Of a stretch of DNA of 64,000 nt, positions 40,992 through 48,791 are shown in pieces; position 1 is the stretch's first letter, and the number at the start of each line of letters is the position of its first letter. The notes under the pieces were generated by a model that was given only the letters and a program-made list of their open reading frames with translations, had not been told where the DNA came from and did not search any database. Position numbers and translations under genes: made by a program. The DNA is from Streptomyces sp. CB01881 (lineage in GTDB: Bacteria > Actinomycetota > Actinomycetes > Streptomycetales > Streptomycetaceae). The DNA is taken from the NCBI RefSeq assembly GCF_002953255.1, contig NZ_CP026498.1, forward strand, positions 9,807,605 to 9,871,604. Direction: 5' to 3'.

Positions 40992-42395
40992 TCAGGCCGT
41001 CAGCCGGACCAGGAAACTGCCCCGGCCGGGGTCGACGGGCAGCCGGCCGGCGCCGAGCGCGGCCAGCAGGTCGTTCGGGTCGGTGCCGAGACGGACCGTC
41101 CGCGGGGTGTCGTCGAGCCGCACCCGGACGAGGCCGAGGTCCAGCTCCAGCACGTCGGCCAGCCAGGGGACGCGCGGACGGGTGCGCCGCAGGTGGCCGG
41201 CGAACGCCGCCGCCTCGTCCGTGGCGAACAGCTCCGGCGGGTGGGAGCGGGTGTAGTCGTCCAGCAGGTCGCGCACCCCGGCCTCGCCGAGGGTGAGCAA
41301 CAGCAGCCGGACGGTGTGCACGAGCGTGCCGGCCAGCGCGCTCGCCCGGGACTCCGTGACCAGCTCCCGCAGCAGCGCGACCGCCGGGTCCGCCGCCAGC
41401 TCGCGGGCGAACGGGCTGTCCACCACCCGGCCGATCGTCAGCGCACCCAGCACGTGCTCCCACTCCTCGGGGCCCGGTCCGGTGTCCGGGCCGGCGGGAG
41501 GCGCACCGGCGGCAGGCCGCTCCCGCGGCACCGGCGCCATCGGCTCCTGCGGCCGCCACTGCTCGCGGACGCGGACCAGCAGGTCCCGGACGGCCTGCGG
41601 GTCGAGACCCGGCACGGCGGAGCCCGTCACCTCGAACAGGACCGCCCGCAGGGCCGGCAGCCTCGGCAGCACCCGTTCCGCCAGGGCGAGCAACTCCTCG
41701 TCCGGCAGCCCGCTGTGCGCGTCCAGCCAGTAGCCGCGGTGCTCGAAGCCGCCGGCCAGGTGCACCTCCCAGACCCGGTCCAGCGGGAGTTCGTCGAGCA
41801 GCCGGGCGACCGGTGCCCTGCCGTTGCGTTCGTTCGCGAGGACGTTGTGCAGGTCGAGCAGCAGCCCGCAGCCCGCGCCCTCGGCCACGCCCGCGGCGAA
41901 CCGGCCGTCGGACAGCTCGTCGGCGCGCGGCCGCAGGTAGTTGGCGCCGATCTCCACGGCGAGCGGGACCGGCACAGCGTCGGCCATGGCCCGGACGGAG
42001 GCGACGCTGCGCCGCACACCCTCGGGGGTCTGCCGCGGCGGGAGCATGAAGCCGGTGCGGAAGCCCTCGTCGCCGCGGCCGGTGTGGTTGAACGCCAGGT
42101 GTTCGCTGACCCAGGGCGCCCGCAGCCGCCCGGCCAGCTCGCCGACGAGGGCGGTGTGCCGGGGGTCGGGTGGCCGGCAGCCGCCGACCGGGTTGCCGAC
42201 GCCGTGCAGCAGCCGGGCCCCGGGAAGGTCCGCGAGGCGCCGCAGCGCCTCCTCGTCGCAGCCGGTCGTGCCGTCCGGCCGCGCGCGCCAGAGCGCCTGC
42301 GGTTCGATCTCGACGACCTCCAGCAGGTCCGCGCAGGCCTCAAGGATCGGCTCGGCGCCGGGGACGTGGGTGAGGCCGACGCCGAGCCCGGTCAC
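40992..42395 (-). CDS. MNIO (DUF692) enzyme fused to DUF2063-like partner domain
   Basis: 467 residues. Residues 1-270 are a DUF692 TIM barrel of the multinuclear non-heme iron oxidative family (MbnB, TglH, ChrH). Candidate metal ligands are in LLHGVGNPVGG (His64), VSEHLAFN (His99), AVEIGANYL (Glu148), LLLDLHNVLAN (Asp181, Asn184), VHLAGGF (His212), YWLDAHSG (Asp225, His227) and LFEVTG (Glu255). The common LEN and ERD motifs are altered, marking a divergent branch. Residues about 315-467 match the partner family DUF2063: DDYTRSHPPELF and VPWLADVLELDLGL. In known systems these are separate B and C proteins that modify a cysteine-containing peptide; here they are one chain. It starts 6 nt after the small CxxC protein gene. 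Confidence 0.88.
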   Translation of the reverse strand: MTGLGVGLTHVPGAEPILEACADLLEVVEIEPQALWRARPDGTTGCDEEALRRLADLPGARLLHGVGNPVGGCRPPDPRHTALVGELAGRLRAPWVSEHLAFNHTGRGDEGFRTGFMLPPRQTPEGVRRSVASVRAMADAVPVPLAVEIGANYLRPRADELSDGRFAAGVAEGAGCGLLLDLHNVLANERNGRAPVARLLDELPLDRVWEVHLAGGFEHRGYWLDAHSGLPDEELLALAERVLPRLPALRAVLFEVTGSAVPGLDPQAVRDLLVRVREQWRPQEPMAPVPRERPAAGAPPAGPDTGPGPEEWEHVLGALTIGRVVDSPFARELAADPAVALLRELVTESRASALAGTLVHTVRLLLLTLGEAGVRDLLDDYTRSHPPELFATDEAAAFAGHLRRTRPRVPWLADVLELDLGLVRVRLDDTPRTVRLGTDPNDLLAALGAGRLPVDPGRGSFLVRLTA

Positions 42396-42401
42396 GTCGG
42401 T

Positions 42402-42656
42402 CTAACCCACGAACGGCTGGGCGATGCCCGGGGCGACGTCGCCCTTGGGGGAGACCACGAAGTCCAGCGACTGCCGGAACCTCAGGTCGAACCCGGAGTG
42501 ACAGGTCGGACAGCCGAGCTGGGTCAGCACGCTCCTGAGCACCCCGCTCATCCGGTCGAGGTCACCCGCCACCGTCGCGGGCACGGTGACGTTGACCTCG
42601 CGCCCGGTCAGCCACGGGTCCGGCACCGGTCCCCTCGTGGTCCCGTTGTTCGACAT
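42402..42656 (-). CDS. Putative substrate peptide of the MNIO enzyme
   Basis: 84-residue protein; ATG 42656 has GAGGAGG at 5-nt spacing. It has no signal peptide. Residues 1-20 are polar, 21-47 include a VNVTVPATVAGDL strand and an amphipathic helix (DRMSGVLRSVLTQL), followed by the only cysteines, Cys49 and Cys52, in LGCPTCHSGFDLRF, then a C-terminal tail with SPKGDV. MNIO enzymes typically oxidise cysteines of a co-encoded peptide, and this gene lies directly upstream of one, so it is the obvious substrate or bound partner (inference). A stand-alone metal-binding protein is the alternative. Confidence 0.75.
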   Translation of the reverse strand: MSNNGTTRGPVPDPWLTGREVNVTVPATVAGDLDRMSGVLRSVLTQLGCPTCHSGFDLRFRQSLDFVVSPKGDVAPGIAQPFVG

Positions 42657-42967
42657 CGCGCCTCCTCGCTCCACGCCGCGGCCCCGTACCGGCGGTCACC
42701 GGCACGTCCTGAGCCCCGGACGGGGCACAGCATTCCGCCCCGCCGAGCGGGCCGAGGAGGTACGCGCCCGAACTGTCACCCGGACTGGCTAGACCGGGGC
42801 CGGCACCGTCCCCGCCGCTCCGCAGCCCCCCGCCACGAGCCGCCCGCCCGGCCGCGCGGGGCGGTCCCGTCCGCCACTGCGCGCGCCCGCCCGACCGGGC
42901 CGGGTACCAGGGCTCGGTACCAGGGCTCGGTGCCGCGCTCGGTGCGTGACCGGGCCTGCCGGGTCGG
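42657..42967. other. Gene-free spacer
   Basis: 311 bp between the secreted protein stop and the peptide gene. It contains a direct repeat ACCAGGGCTCGGT (about 42906-42932). No gene seen; the promoter of the MNIO unit should lie here. Confidence 0.5.
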
Positions 42968-43723
<756 letters not shown>

Positions 43724-43735
43724 TCAGCCCACTAC

Positions 43736-43764
43736 GTTGTAGAGCCGTGTCCATGCACCGTCAA
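43736..43764 (-). promoter_or_regulatory. Sigma-70-type promoter for the secreted protein
   Basis: On the minus strand: -35 TTGACG (43764-43759), a 17-bp spacer and -10 TACAAC (43741-43736), about 85 nt before the ATG at 43651. It is one of the better promoter matches in the window. Confidence 0.65.
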
Positions 43765-43940
43765 TCCATCGCGCAGCACTTGCTGACAATTCGTCAACAA
43801 AAAGGCCCGGCGGCCCCGCCCGTACTGCCGTCCCGAACCCGCACAATCCACCCGCACGTGGCGTTCGGCCACGATCCCGTTTGGGTACGTACTGCGGCGC
43901 CCCCGGAGCCGGGGCAACGACCCGCGAGGAGACCGCGACC

Positions 43941-44750
43941 ATGAACCACGACCGCATTCCCGCAACCGTGCGACAGACCTACGGCGCCGGCGATCTCGCC
44001 ATGGCGGCCAGCTTCGCCGGCGGCTTCATCAACTTCGGCGACTGGCACGGGATCGACACCAGGTCACCGGGCCCGGAGGACCGGGTGCGCAGCCAGGAGC
44101 AGCTGTACCGGCGGGTGCTGGGTGCCTTCCCGGCGCCGGCCGAGGGGCTGCGGCTGGCCGAGGTGGGCTGCGGGCGCGGGCTGGGCGCGGCACTGGCCCT
44201 GCGCGAGTTCCGGTTCGCCGGGGTGACCGGGGTGGACATCCATCCGGACCAGGTCGAGCGCGCCCGTGCGGTCAACGCCAAGGCGCTGGCGACGTTCCCG
44301 GACCGGCTGGCCTACACCCTCGGCGCGGCCGACGAACTACCCTTCCCCGACGGCTCGCTGGACGGCGTGTACTCCGTCGAGGCGGCCCAGCACTTCCGCG
44401 AGCTGACCGGGTTCGCGCGCGAGGCGGCGCGGGTGCTGCGGCCCGGCGGACGGCTGGTGGTGACCACGTTCTTCAGCTCCGGACCGGAGGTCGCCGAGCG
44501 GCTGAGCATCCTGCTCGCCAGCTTCGCCGACGGCCTGGACGTGGCGCACCCGCTCAAGGACTTCACCGCCGATCTCGCGGACGCCGGCTTCGGGAACGTC
44601 TCCGCCGAGTCGATCGGCGAGCACGTCTGGCCCGGCCTGGACCGCTACCTGGAGGACACCGTCCCGCCGGGCCACTGGGCGCGCAACTTCCTCACCGCCT
44701 GGCAGAGCGGCCTGCTCGACTACCACGTCGTCACCGCCGACCGCACGTGA
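43941..44750 (+). CDS. Class I SAM-dependent methyltransferase
   Basis: 269 residues. SAM-binding motif I is RLAEVGCGRGLGAALAL, motif II GVTGVDIHPDQVERAR, and the post motif ARVLRPGGRLVVTTFF; the YSVEAAQHF segment fits motif IV. It is similar to small-molecule methyltransferases that act on natural products or sterols; substrate unknown. ATG 43941 has GAGGAG 9 nt upstream, preferred over the upstream open frame. Divergent from the secreted protein. Confidence 0.88.
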   Translation: MNHDRIPATVRQTYGAGDLAMAASFAGGFINFGDWHGIDTRSPGPEDRVRSQEQLYRRVLGAFPAPAEGLRLAEVGCGRGLGAALALREFRFAGVTGVDIHPDQVERARAVNAKALATFPDRLAYTLGAADELPFPDGSLDGVYSVEAAQHFRELTGFAREAARVLRPGGRLVVTTFFSSGPEVAERLSILLASFADGLDVAHPLKDFTADLADAGFGNVSAESIGEHVWPGLDRYLEDTVPPGHWARNFLTAWQSGLLDYHVVTADRT

Positions 44751-44752
44751 GC

Positions 44753-44806
44753 CTGCCGGGCGTGGACACCCTGCCCGGCGTGGACACTCTGCCGGGCGTG
44801 GACCGG
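44753..44806. repeat. 18-bp tandem repeat, three copies
   Basis: Units at 44753, 44771 and 44789: CTGCCGGGCGTGGACACC with one to three changes. It starts 2 nt after the methyltransferase stop. Confidence 0.9.
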
Positions 44807-44939
44807 CCGGGCGGCCCGCAGCGGCGACGGCCCGGGGCGGCTGCGGGGCGTCGGCCCAGCCCCCGCCGCCCCCACAGCCCCTGCGGCCCTCGTCGCCCCC
44901 GCAGCTCCGTAGCCCCGCCGCCGCGCCGCCCCGCACGGC

Positions 44940-45587
44940 TCAGCCGAGGACGGCCTCGATGCGGGCGGCCAGGTTCAGCACGGCGTCGGCGCGGAGCGAC
45001 CACCCGTGAGCGGCGGCGCGGTGGAGGGTGCGCAGGAGGAGGACCGACCCCTGCTCCCCAGGCAGCGGCTCGACCGCCAGCAACCGCTCGACCGACCAGG
45101 TGTGCGAGGCGTCCGGCCCGGCCTCCAGCGGGGTGAGCGCGTTCGCGTCGGCGACCAGTTCGCGGTCCGCGTTCAGGCGGCCCGCGACCCCGGCGTCGCC
45201 TTCGAAGGACGACGGACCGAAACGCCGGGGCGCACTCAGGGCGGTACGGGCGGGCACCGAGCGGGTCAGCGGCACGGCGTAGAAGAGCTGTCCCAGCCCC
45301 AGGCTGCGGCGGACCAACGCCCGCCCGGCCATGAGCGAGGCGCGCAGTTCGAACGGTCTCGGCGCCCGGGCGTCCACGTAGACGTAGCAGAGCGTCGGCG
45401 CGGGCATCCCGCTGAACCGCTCGCGCGGCGGCAGCAGGCTGCCGGCCGGGACGCCGGTGCTGTCGGGCGGGAGTGTGACGGCCACGGGCGGCCGGGCGAG
45501 GCCGAGTTCGCGGCCGAGCACCCCGGTGAGGTCGGCGGTCACGCGGTCCGGGTGTGCCTCTCGGCCGGTCCAGAGGGCGGCGGGCAT
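44940..45587 (-). CDS. Conserved hypothetical protein
   Basis: 215 residues; ATG 45587 with GAGGAG 6 nt upstream. It is a soluble alpha/beta protein without signal peptide. A Pro-rich stretch (PPVAVTLPPDSTG) precedes segments such as LCYVYVDARAPRPFELRASLMAG and SLGLGQLFYAVPLT. No motif allows a functional call. It follows the 46011-45616 gene by 28 nt, so the two form a small operon. Confidence 0.65.
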   Translation of the reverse strand: MPAALWTGREAHPDRVTADLTGVLGRELGLARPPVAVTLPPDSTGVPAGSLLPPRERFSGMPAPTLCYVYVDARAPRPFELRASLMAGRALVRRSLGLGQLFYAVPLTRSVPARTALSAPRRFGPSSFEGDAGVAGRLNADRELVADANALTPLEAGPDASHTWSVERLLAVEPLPGEQGSVLLLRTLHRAAAHGWSLRADAVLNLAARIEAVLG

Positions 45588-45615
45588 GGTGGTCTCCTCG
45601 CTCCGGTCGGACTCG

Positions 45616-46011
45616 TCAGCCGAGCCCGACGATCTCCTGACGGACGCGCGCCGCTTCGTCCGGCCGGCCCGCGGCGGCGAGCAGTTCGCCGAGACGGGCC
45701 AGGGCGGCCTGCCGCTCGGCCAGGAACCGGCCCTGCCGCACCTCGGTGAGCCGGCGCCAGAGCTCGGCGGCCGCCCTGGCCGGGTCGAGGGCCTCGGCCG
45801 GCCTGCCCTGGCCGGCGAGCTCGTCACGGCTGCGGTCGGCCTCCCGGGCCTGTCGCAGCAGGGTCTGCGAAAGGTCCTCGACCGGCGCCGGCGCGGCGGC
45901 CTCGGCCCTGGCGACCCGCCTGCGGCGGACCAGGACGCTGAGCCCCCCGACCAGTGCGATCAGCCCACCGCTGAGGGCAGCCGAAACCAGCTTGTGCATC
46001 AGATCGTCCAT
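45616..46011 (-). CDS. Small membrane-anchored protein, TPR-like
   Basis: 131 residues. An N-terminal hydrophobic segment (LVSAALSGGLIALVGGLSVLV, about residues 8-28) is followed by RRRR stop-transfer residues and a helical cytoplasmic domain rich in Ala, Arg and Glu (ALARLGELLAAAGRPDEAARV), resembling one or two TPR helices. Function unknown. First gene of the pair with the 215-residue protein. Confidence 0.65.
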   Translation of the reverse strand: MDDLMHKLVSAALSGGLIALVGGLSVLVRRRRVARAEAAAPAPVEDLSQTLLRQAREADRSRDELAGQGRPAEALDPARAAAELWRRLTEVRQGRFLAERQAALARLGELLAAAGRPDEAARVRQEIVGLG

Positions 46012-46045
46012 GGAGTCCTCGCTTGCTCGTGCGGGCCGGAGCCCT

Positions 46046-46146
46046 GGAAGGAAGTGCAGTTCGGGAGGGATGGGCGGTTCGGGAGCGAAGGGCGGTTCAG
46101 GAGGGAAGCGCAGTTCAGGAAGGAAGGGCGGAAGGAAGTGCGGTTC
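46046..46146. repeat. 18-bp (then 15-bp) tandem repeat between operon and esterase
   Basis: Copies of GGGAGGGAAGGGCGGTTC at 46063, 46081 and 46099, flanked by an incomplete copy at 46046 and 15-bp variants at 46117 and 46132. It lies between the esterase stop and the 46011 start. Confidence 0.85.
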
Positions 46147-46223
46147 GAGAGGGAGTGGGAGCCGCTCCGGCCGGGCCCCGGCAGTCGGTCAGGCCGGGGC
46201 CCTGGCCGGATCCGCTGCCGCGG

Positions 46224-47342
46224 TCAGCCCGCCGCGGCGAACGAGGCCTGGAGCCGCGGGATGTAGTCCGCCAGGACGGGCGCCCAGCAGCCGTAGTTGT
46301 GGCCGCCGTCGCACCCGGGGGCCAGCGACGTCCCGTTGCCGTAGTCGACGAACCGGCTCGGCAGCCCGAGCTGGTCGAGGCGCGCCTTGACGTTGTTGGC
46401 GGCCATCTCGGTGAAGTGGTCGATCGGCCCCTGGTTGCCGGTGTAGAGCGTGACCTCCGTGCCGGCGAGCTTCGCCAGGTTGGCCTTGGCGGCGGGGTTG
46501 ACCTCGTTCCAGACGTGGTCCGCGTTGAAGACGGGGTACGGGGAGCCGAAGATCGCGTCACTGTCGGTGTAGGGGCCGTAGCCGGTGCACCGACCGGTGC
46601 CGGCCGGGCTGGAGGTGCTCACCGCGCACCAGGCACCCGTGACGTTGAGTTCGGTGGCCAGGACGGCCGCGCGGATCTCGGCCATCCCGAAGTCGATGCC
46701 GCCGGACAACGAGGCGGTGTGGCCGAACAGGTCCGGGCGGGCCTCGGCGTAGTGCAGGGCGCCGTAGCCGCCCATCGACAGGCCGACGACGGCCCGGTGG
46801 CCCCGGTCGGCGACGGTACGCAGGTTGGCGTCGATGAAGGGGACGACCTGGGTGAGGTGGAACGCCTCCCAGTTCGCCGTGCCCAGGGCGGTGTTCTGCA
46901 TGAGCCAGTTCGCGTACCAGCCCTTGAGGCCGCCGTCCGGCACGACGGTGATCATCGAGTCCGAGTGCAGGGCCGGCGCCGCCGCCGCGTCGTCCACGTT
47001 GCCGCCACCGCCGTGCAGGAAGTACGCCACCGGCCACCGCTTCCCGGGCTCCGCGGCGTAGCCGTTGGGCAGCAGGATGCGGATCCTGTGCCGGCCGGGC
47101 AGCTGCGGGGTCGTCACGGTGATCGTGAAGTCGGTGCCGGAGTGGACCTCGGTGGCGCCGACGACCTGGGTCAGGCCGTAGCCGTCGGTGAAGGCCGGGA
47201 CGGCAGGCGCGTCGGCGTGTGCGTCGGCGTGTGCGACCGGCCCGCCGAGGGCGACCACCGTCGCCGCCAGCGCCGTCGCGGCGGCGGTCGCAGTGGCGCG
47301 CATCGCGGCGCGCACGCGCGCACCGGACAGTATGGATGTCAT
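46224..47342 (-). CDS. Secreted esterase of the Ag85/esterase-D superfamily
   Basis: 372 residues with a signal peptide ending near AHA-DAHA (about residue 40). The alpha/beta-hydrolase fold shows the nucleophile elbow GLSMGGYGAL and the oxyanion region YFLHGGGGN; the catalytic His is likely in GGHNYGCW at the C-terminus and the Asp/Glu in YTGNQGPIDHF. It is homologous to mycolyltransferase-like esterases but, as Streptomyces lacks mycolates, it is probably an acyl esterase. ATG 47342 has GGAGAG 8 nt upstream. Confidence 0.87.
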   Translation of the reverse strand: MTSILSGARVRAAMRATATAAATALAATVVALGGPVAHADAHADAPAVPAFTDGYGLTQVVGATEVHSGTDFTITVTTPQLPGRHRIRILLPNGYAAEPGKRWPVAYFLHGGGGNVDDAAAAPALHSDSMITVVPDGGLKGWYANWLMQNTALGTANWEAFHLTQVVPFIDANLRTVADRGHRAVVGLSMGGYGALHYAEARPDLFGHTASLSGGIDFGMAEIRAAVLATELNVTGAWCAVSTSSPAGTGRCTGYGPYTDSDAIFGSPYPVFNADHVWNEVNPAAKANLAKLAGTEVTLYTGNQGPIDHFTEMAANNVKARLDQLGLPSRFVDYGNGTSLAPGCDGGHNYGCWAPVLADYIPRLQASFAAAG

Positions 47343-47377
47343 GAGGGGTCTCTCCGTCGAGGGTGGGTCGGGCGTGT

Positions 47378-47431
47378 CGGCCGGGTGGTGACCCGGGCAC
47401 GTGCCCGCGTGCCCGGGTCACCACCCGGCCG
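47378..47431 (-). terminator. 24-bp perfect hairpin downstream of the trypsin-like gene
   Basis: The arm at 47378-47401 pairs without mismatch with the arm at 47408-47431, around the 6-nt loop TGCCCG. It ends transcription of the protease gene before the esterase. There is no U tract. Confidence 0.8.
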
Positions 47432-47435
47432 GGTG

Positions 47436-47499
47436 CTCAGGTGGCCGGATACTCCAGCGGCCAGGTACTCAGGTGGCCAGTAGCTCAGGTGGCCAGGTG
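47436..47499. repeat. 16-bp tandem repeat, four copies
   Basis: Units at 47436, 47452, 47468 and 47484, consensus CTCAGGTGGCCAGTAG. The last copies overlap the final codons and stop of the protease gene. Confidence 0.9.
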
Positions 47500-48306
47500 G
47501 AAGCCGGCCCCGACGCCGCCGTTGGCGGTCAGCTCGTCGATGATGCTCAGGATCGACGAACTGTGCTGGGCGCCCCAGGCGTTGCCGACCAGTGCCGTCC
47601 CCGACACGACCGGGGAGCCGGAGTCGCCGCCGTCGGTCCAGATCAGGTGGGTGAACCACATGCCGTCGGTACCGATCCTCATCCCGCAGGTCAGCCCGGT
47701 CCGGTGGCCCTGCTTGCACATGCGGGTCCCCACCGCGGGCGGGGCGCCGATAGACCTGATCGTCACGCCGCCGACGGTGTCGGTCGGTACCACCCGGCTC
47801 TCGTCCAGCTTGATCACCGCGTAGTCGAGCCCCTTGGGCCCGCTGTTGAGCAGGTTGTTGGGCGTGCTGACGTACGTCACCTCACCGATCGCCCCCGTCG
47901 CCAGGTCGGGCCGGCTGGCGGTGAGCGGCGCCGGGGAGAACGCGCTGCCGGCGGGCGAGGTGTCCCGGTACACCTGCGAGCCGACGAGCTTGTTGCCCTG
48001 GTCGTCGATGAAACAGTGGGCGTTGGTCAGGGCCACCAGGTTGCCCGCGGCGTCGCGGCCGACGGCGGTGAGGGTGCAGACGTAGTAGCTCTGGGGGTTC
48101 TCCGGGCTCGGAGCCATGCGGAAGATGATGCCGGTGCCGCCGCCGATGGGCGTGCGCGTGTCCGTGACACCGGCGGTTCCCGCGGACGCGGTGGTACCCG
48201 CGGGGGCGGTGGAGGCGGGCGCCGTCGCACCGGCGGACGGCGCGGCGGCGAGCGTCAGGCCCGCCAGGACGGCGGCGACACCGAGAGCACGTATTTTGCG
48301 AAGCAT
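47485..48306 (-). CDS. Secreted trypsin-like serine protease (S1)
   Basis: 273 residues. A signal peptide (about residues 1-27) and an Ala/Thr-rich linker precede a chymotrypsin fold with the full triad: His97 in LTNAHC, Asp in GLDYAVIKLD and Ser in GGDSGSPV. Cysteines in YYVCTLT/NAHC and MCKQGHRTGLTC suit two disulfides. There is no clear propeptide beyond the linker. ATG 48306 has AAGGAAAG about 8 nt upstream; the frame is open to 48393 but codon use is poor there. Confidence 0.9.
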   Translation of the reverse strand: MLRKIRALGVAAVLAGLTLAAAPSAGATAPASTAPAGTTASAGTAGVTDTRTPIGGGTGIIFRMAPSPENPQSYYVCTLTAVGRDAAGNLVALTNAHCFIDDQGNKLVGSQVYRDTSPAGSAFSPAPLTASRPDLATGAIGEVTYVSTPNNLLNSGPKGLDYAVIKLDESRVVPTDTVGGVTIRSIGAPPAVGTRMCKQGHRTGLTCGMRIGTDGMWFTHLIWTDGGDSGSPVVSGTALVGNAWGAQHSSSILSIIDELTANGGVGAGFHLAT

Positions 48307-48409
48307 GCGGTCACTTTCCTTTACGAGGCCGAAAGCGGGCGGAACACCGGTCGCGGAGCCACCCGAACACCTGGTCCGGCAGGACGAATTCACTCGGGGA
48401 GATCCGGAA

Positions 48410-48637
48410 CTAACGGCGGCACGACGCCGCGAGAATCAGCAGCAGGACCACGAATCCCAGCGCCGGCAGACATCCCGGTCCGCGGTTCGGGTCACTTCGA
48501 TTGACCTCCACGCTGCCGCCCGGGGGAATTCCCGGGTGATGTTTGGCGTAGTGCTGGATCTGCTGTTCCTCGCTCTCCGGCTGGGGGAGCCAGGCGGTCT
48601 TGTAACCGCACTCTCCGCACCAGTGGCGGTACGCCAT
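48410..48637 (-). CDS. Small zinc-ribbon membrane protein
   Basis: 75 residues. A CxxC pair near the N-terminus (HWCGECGYK) with downstream His residues (HYAKHH) suggests one zinc ligand set. The C-terminus has a hydrophobic segment (ALGFVVLLLILAASC). ATG 48637 has GAGGAG 6 nt upstream. Unknown function; a small tail-anchored protein. Confidence 0.65.
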   Translation of the reverse strand: MAYRHWCGECGYKTAWLPQPESEEQQIQHYAKHHPGIPPGGSVEVNRSDPNRGPGCLPALGFVVLLLILAASCRR

Positions 48638-48791
48638 ATCGGCTCCTCTCTCCGGGTTCGGGGGCGACCGGACACCACTGATGCTGGCGTTCGCGCCGGC
48701 CGGCGAACAGGCCATGGCACCGGCCATCCGTGGCCGGTGGTCACGGTAGGCTCGCCGCAGGCCGTACTCGTGGGGGAAAGAGGGAGCCGGC

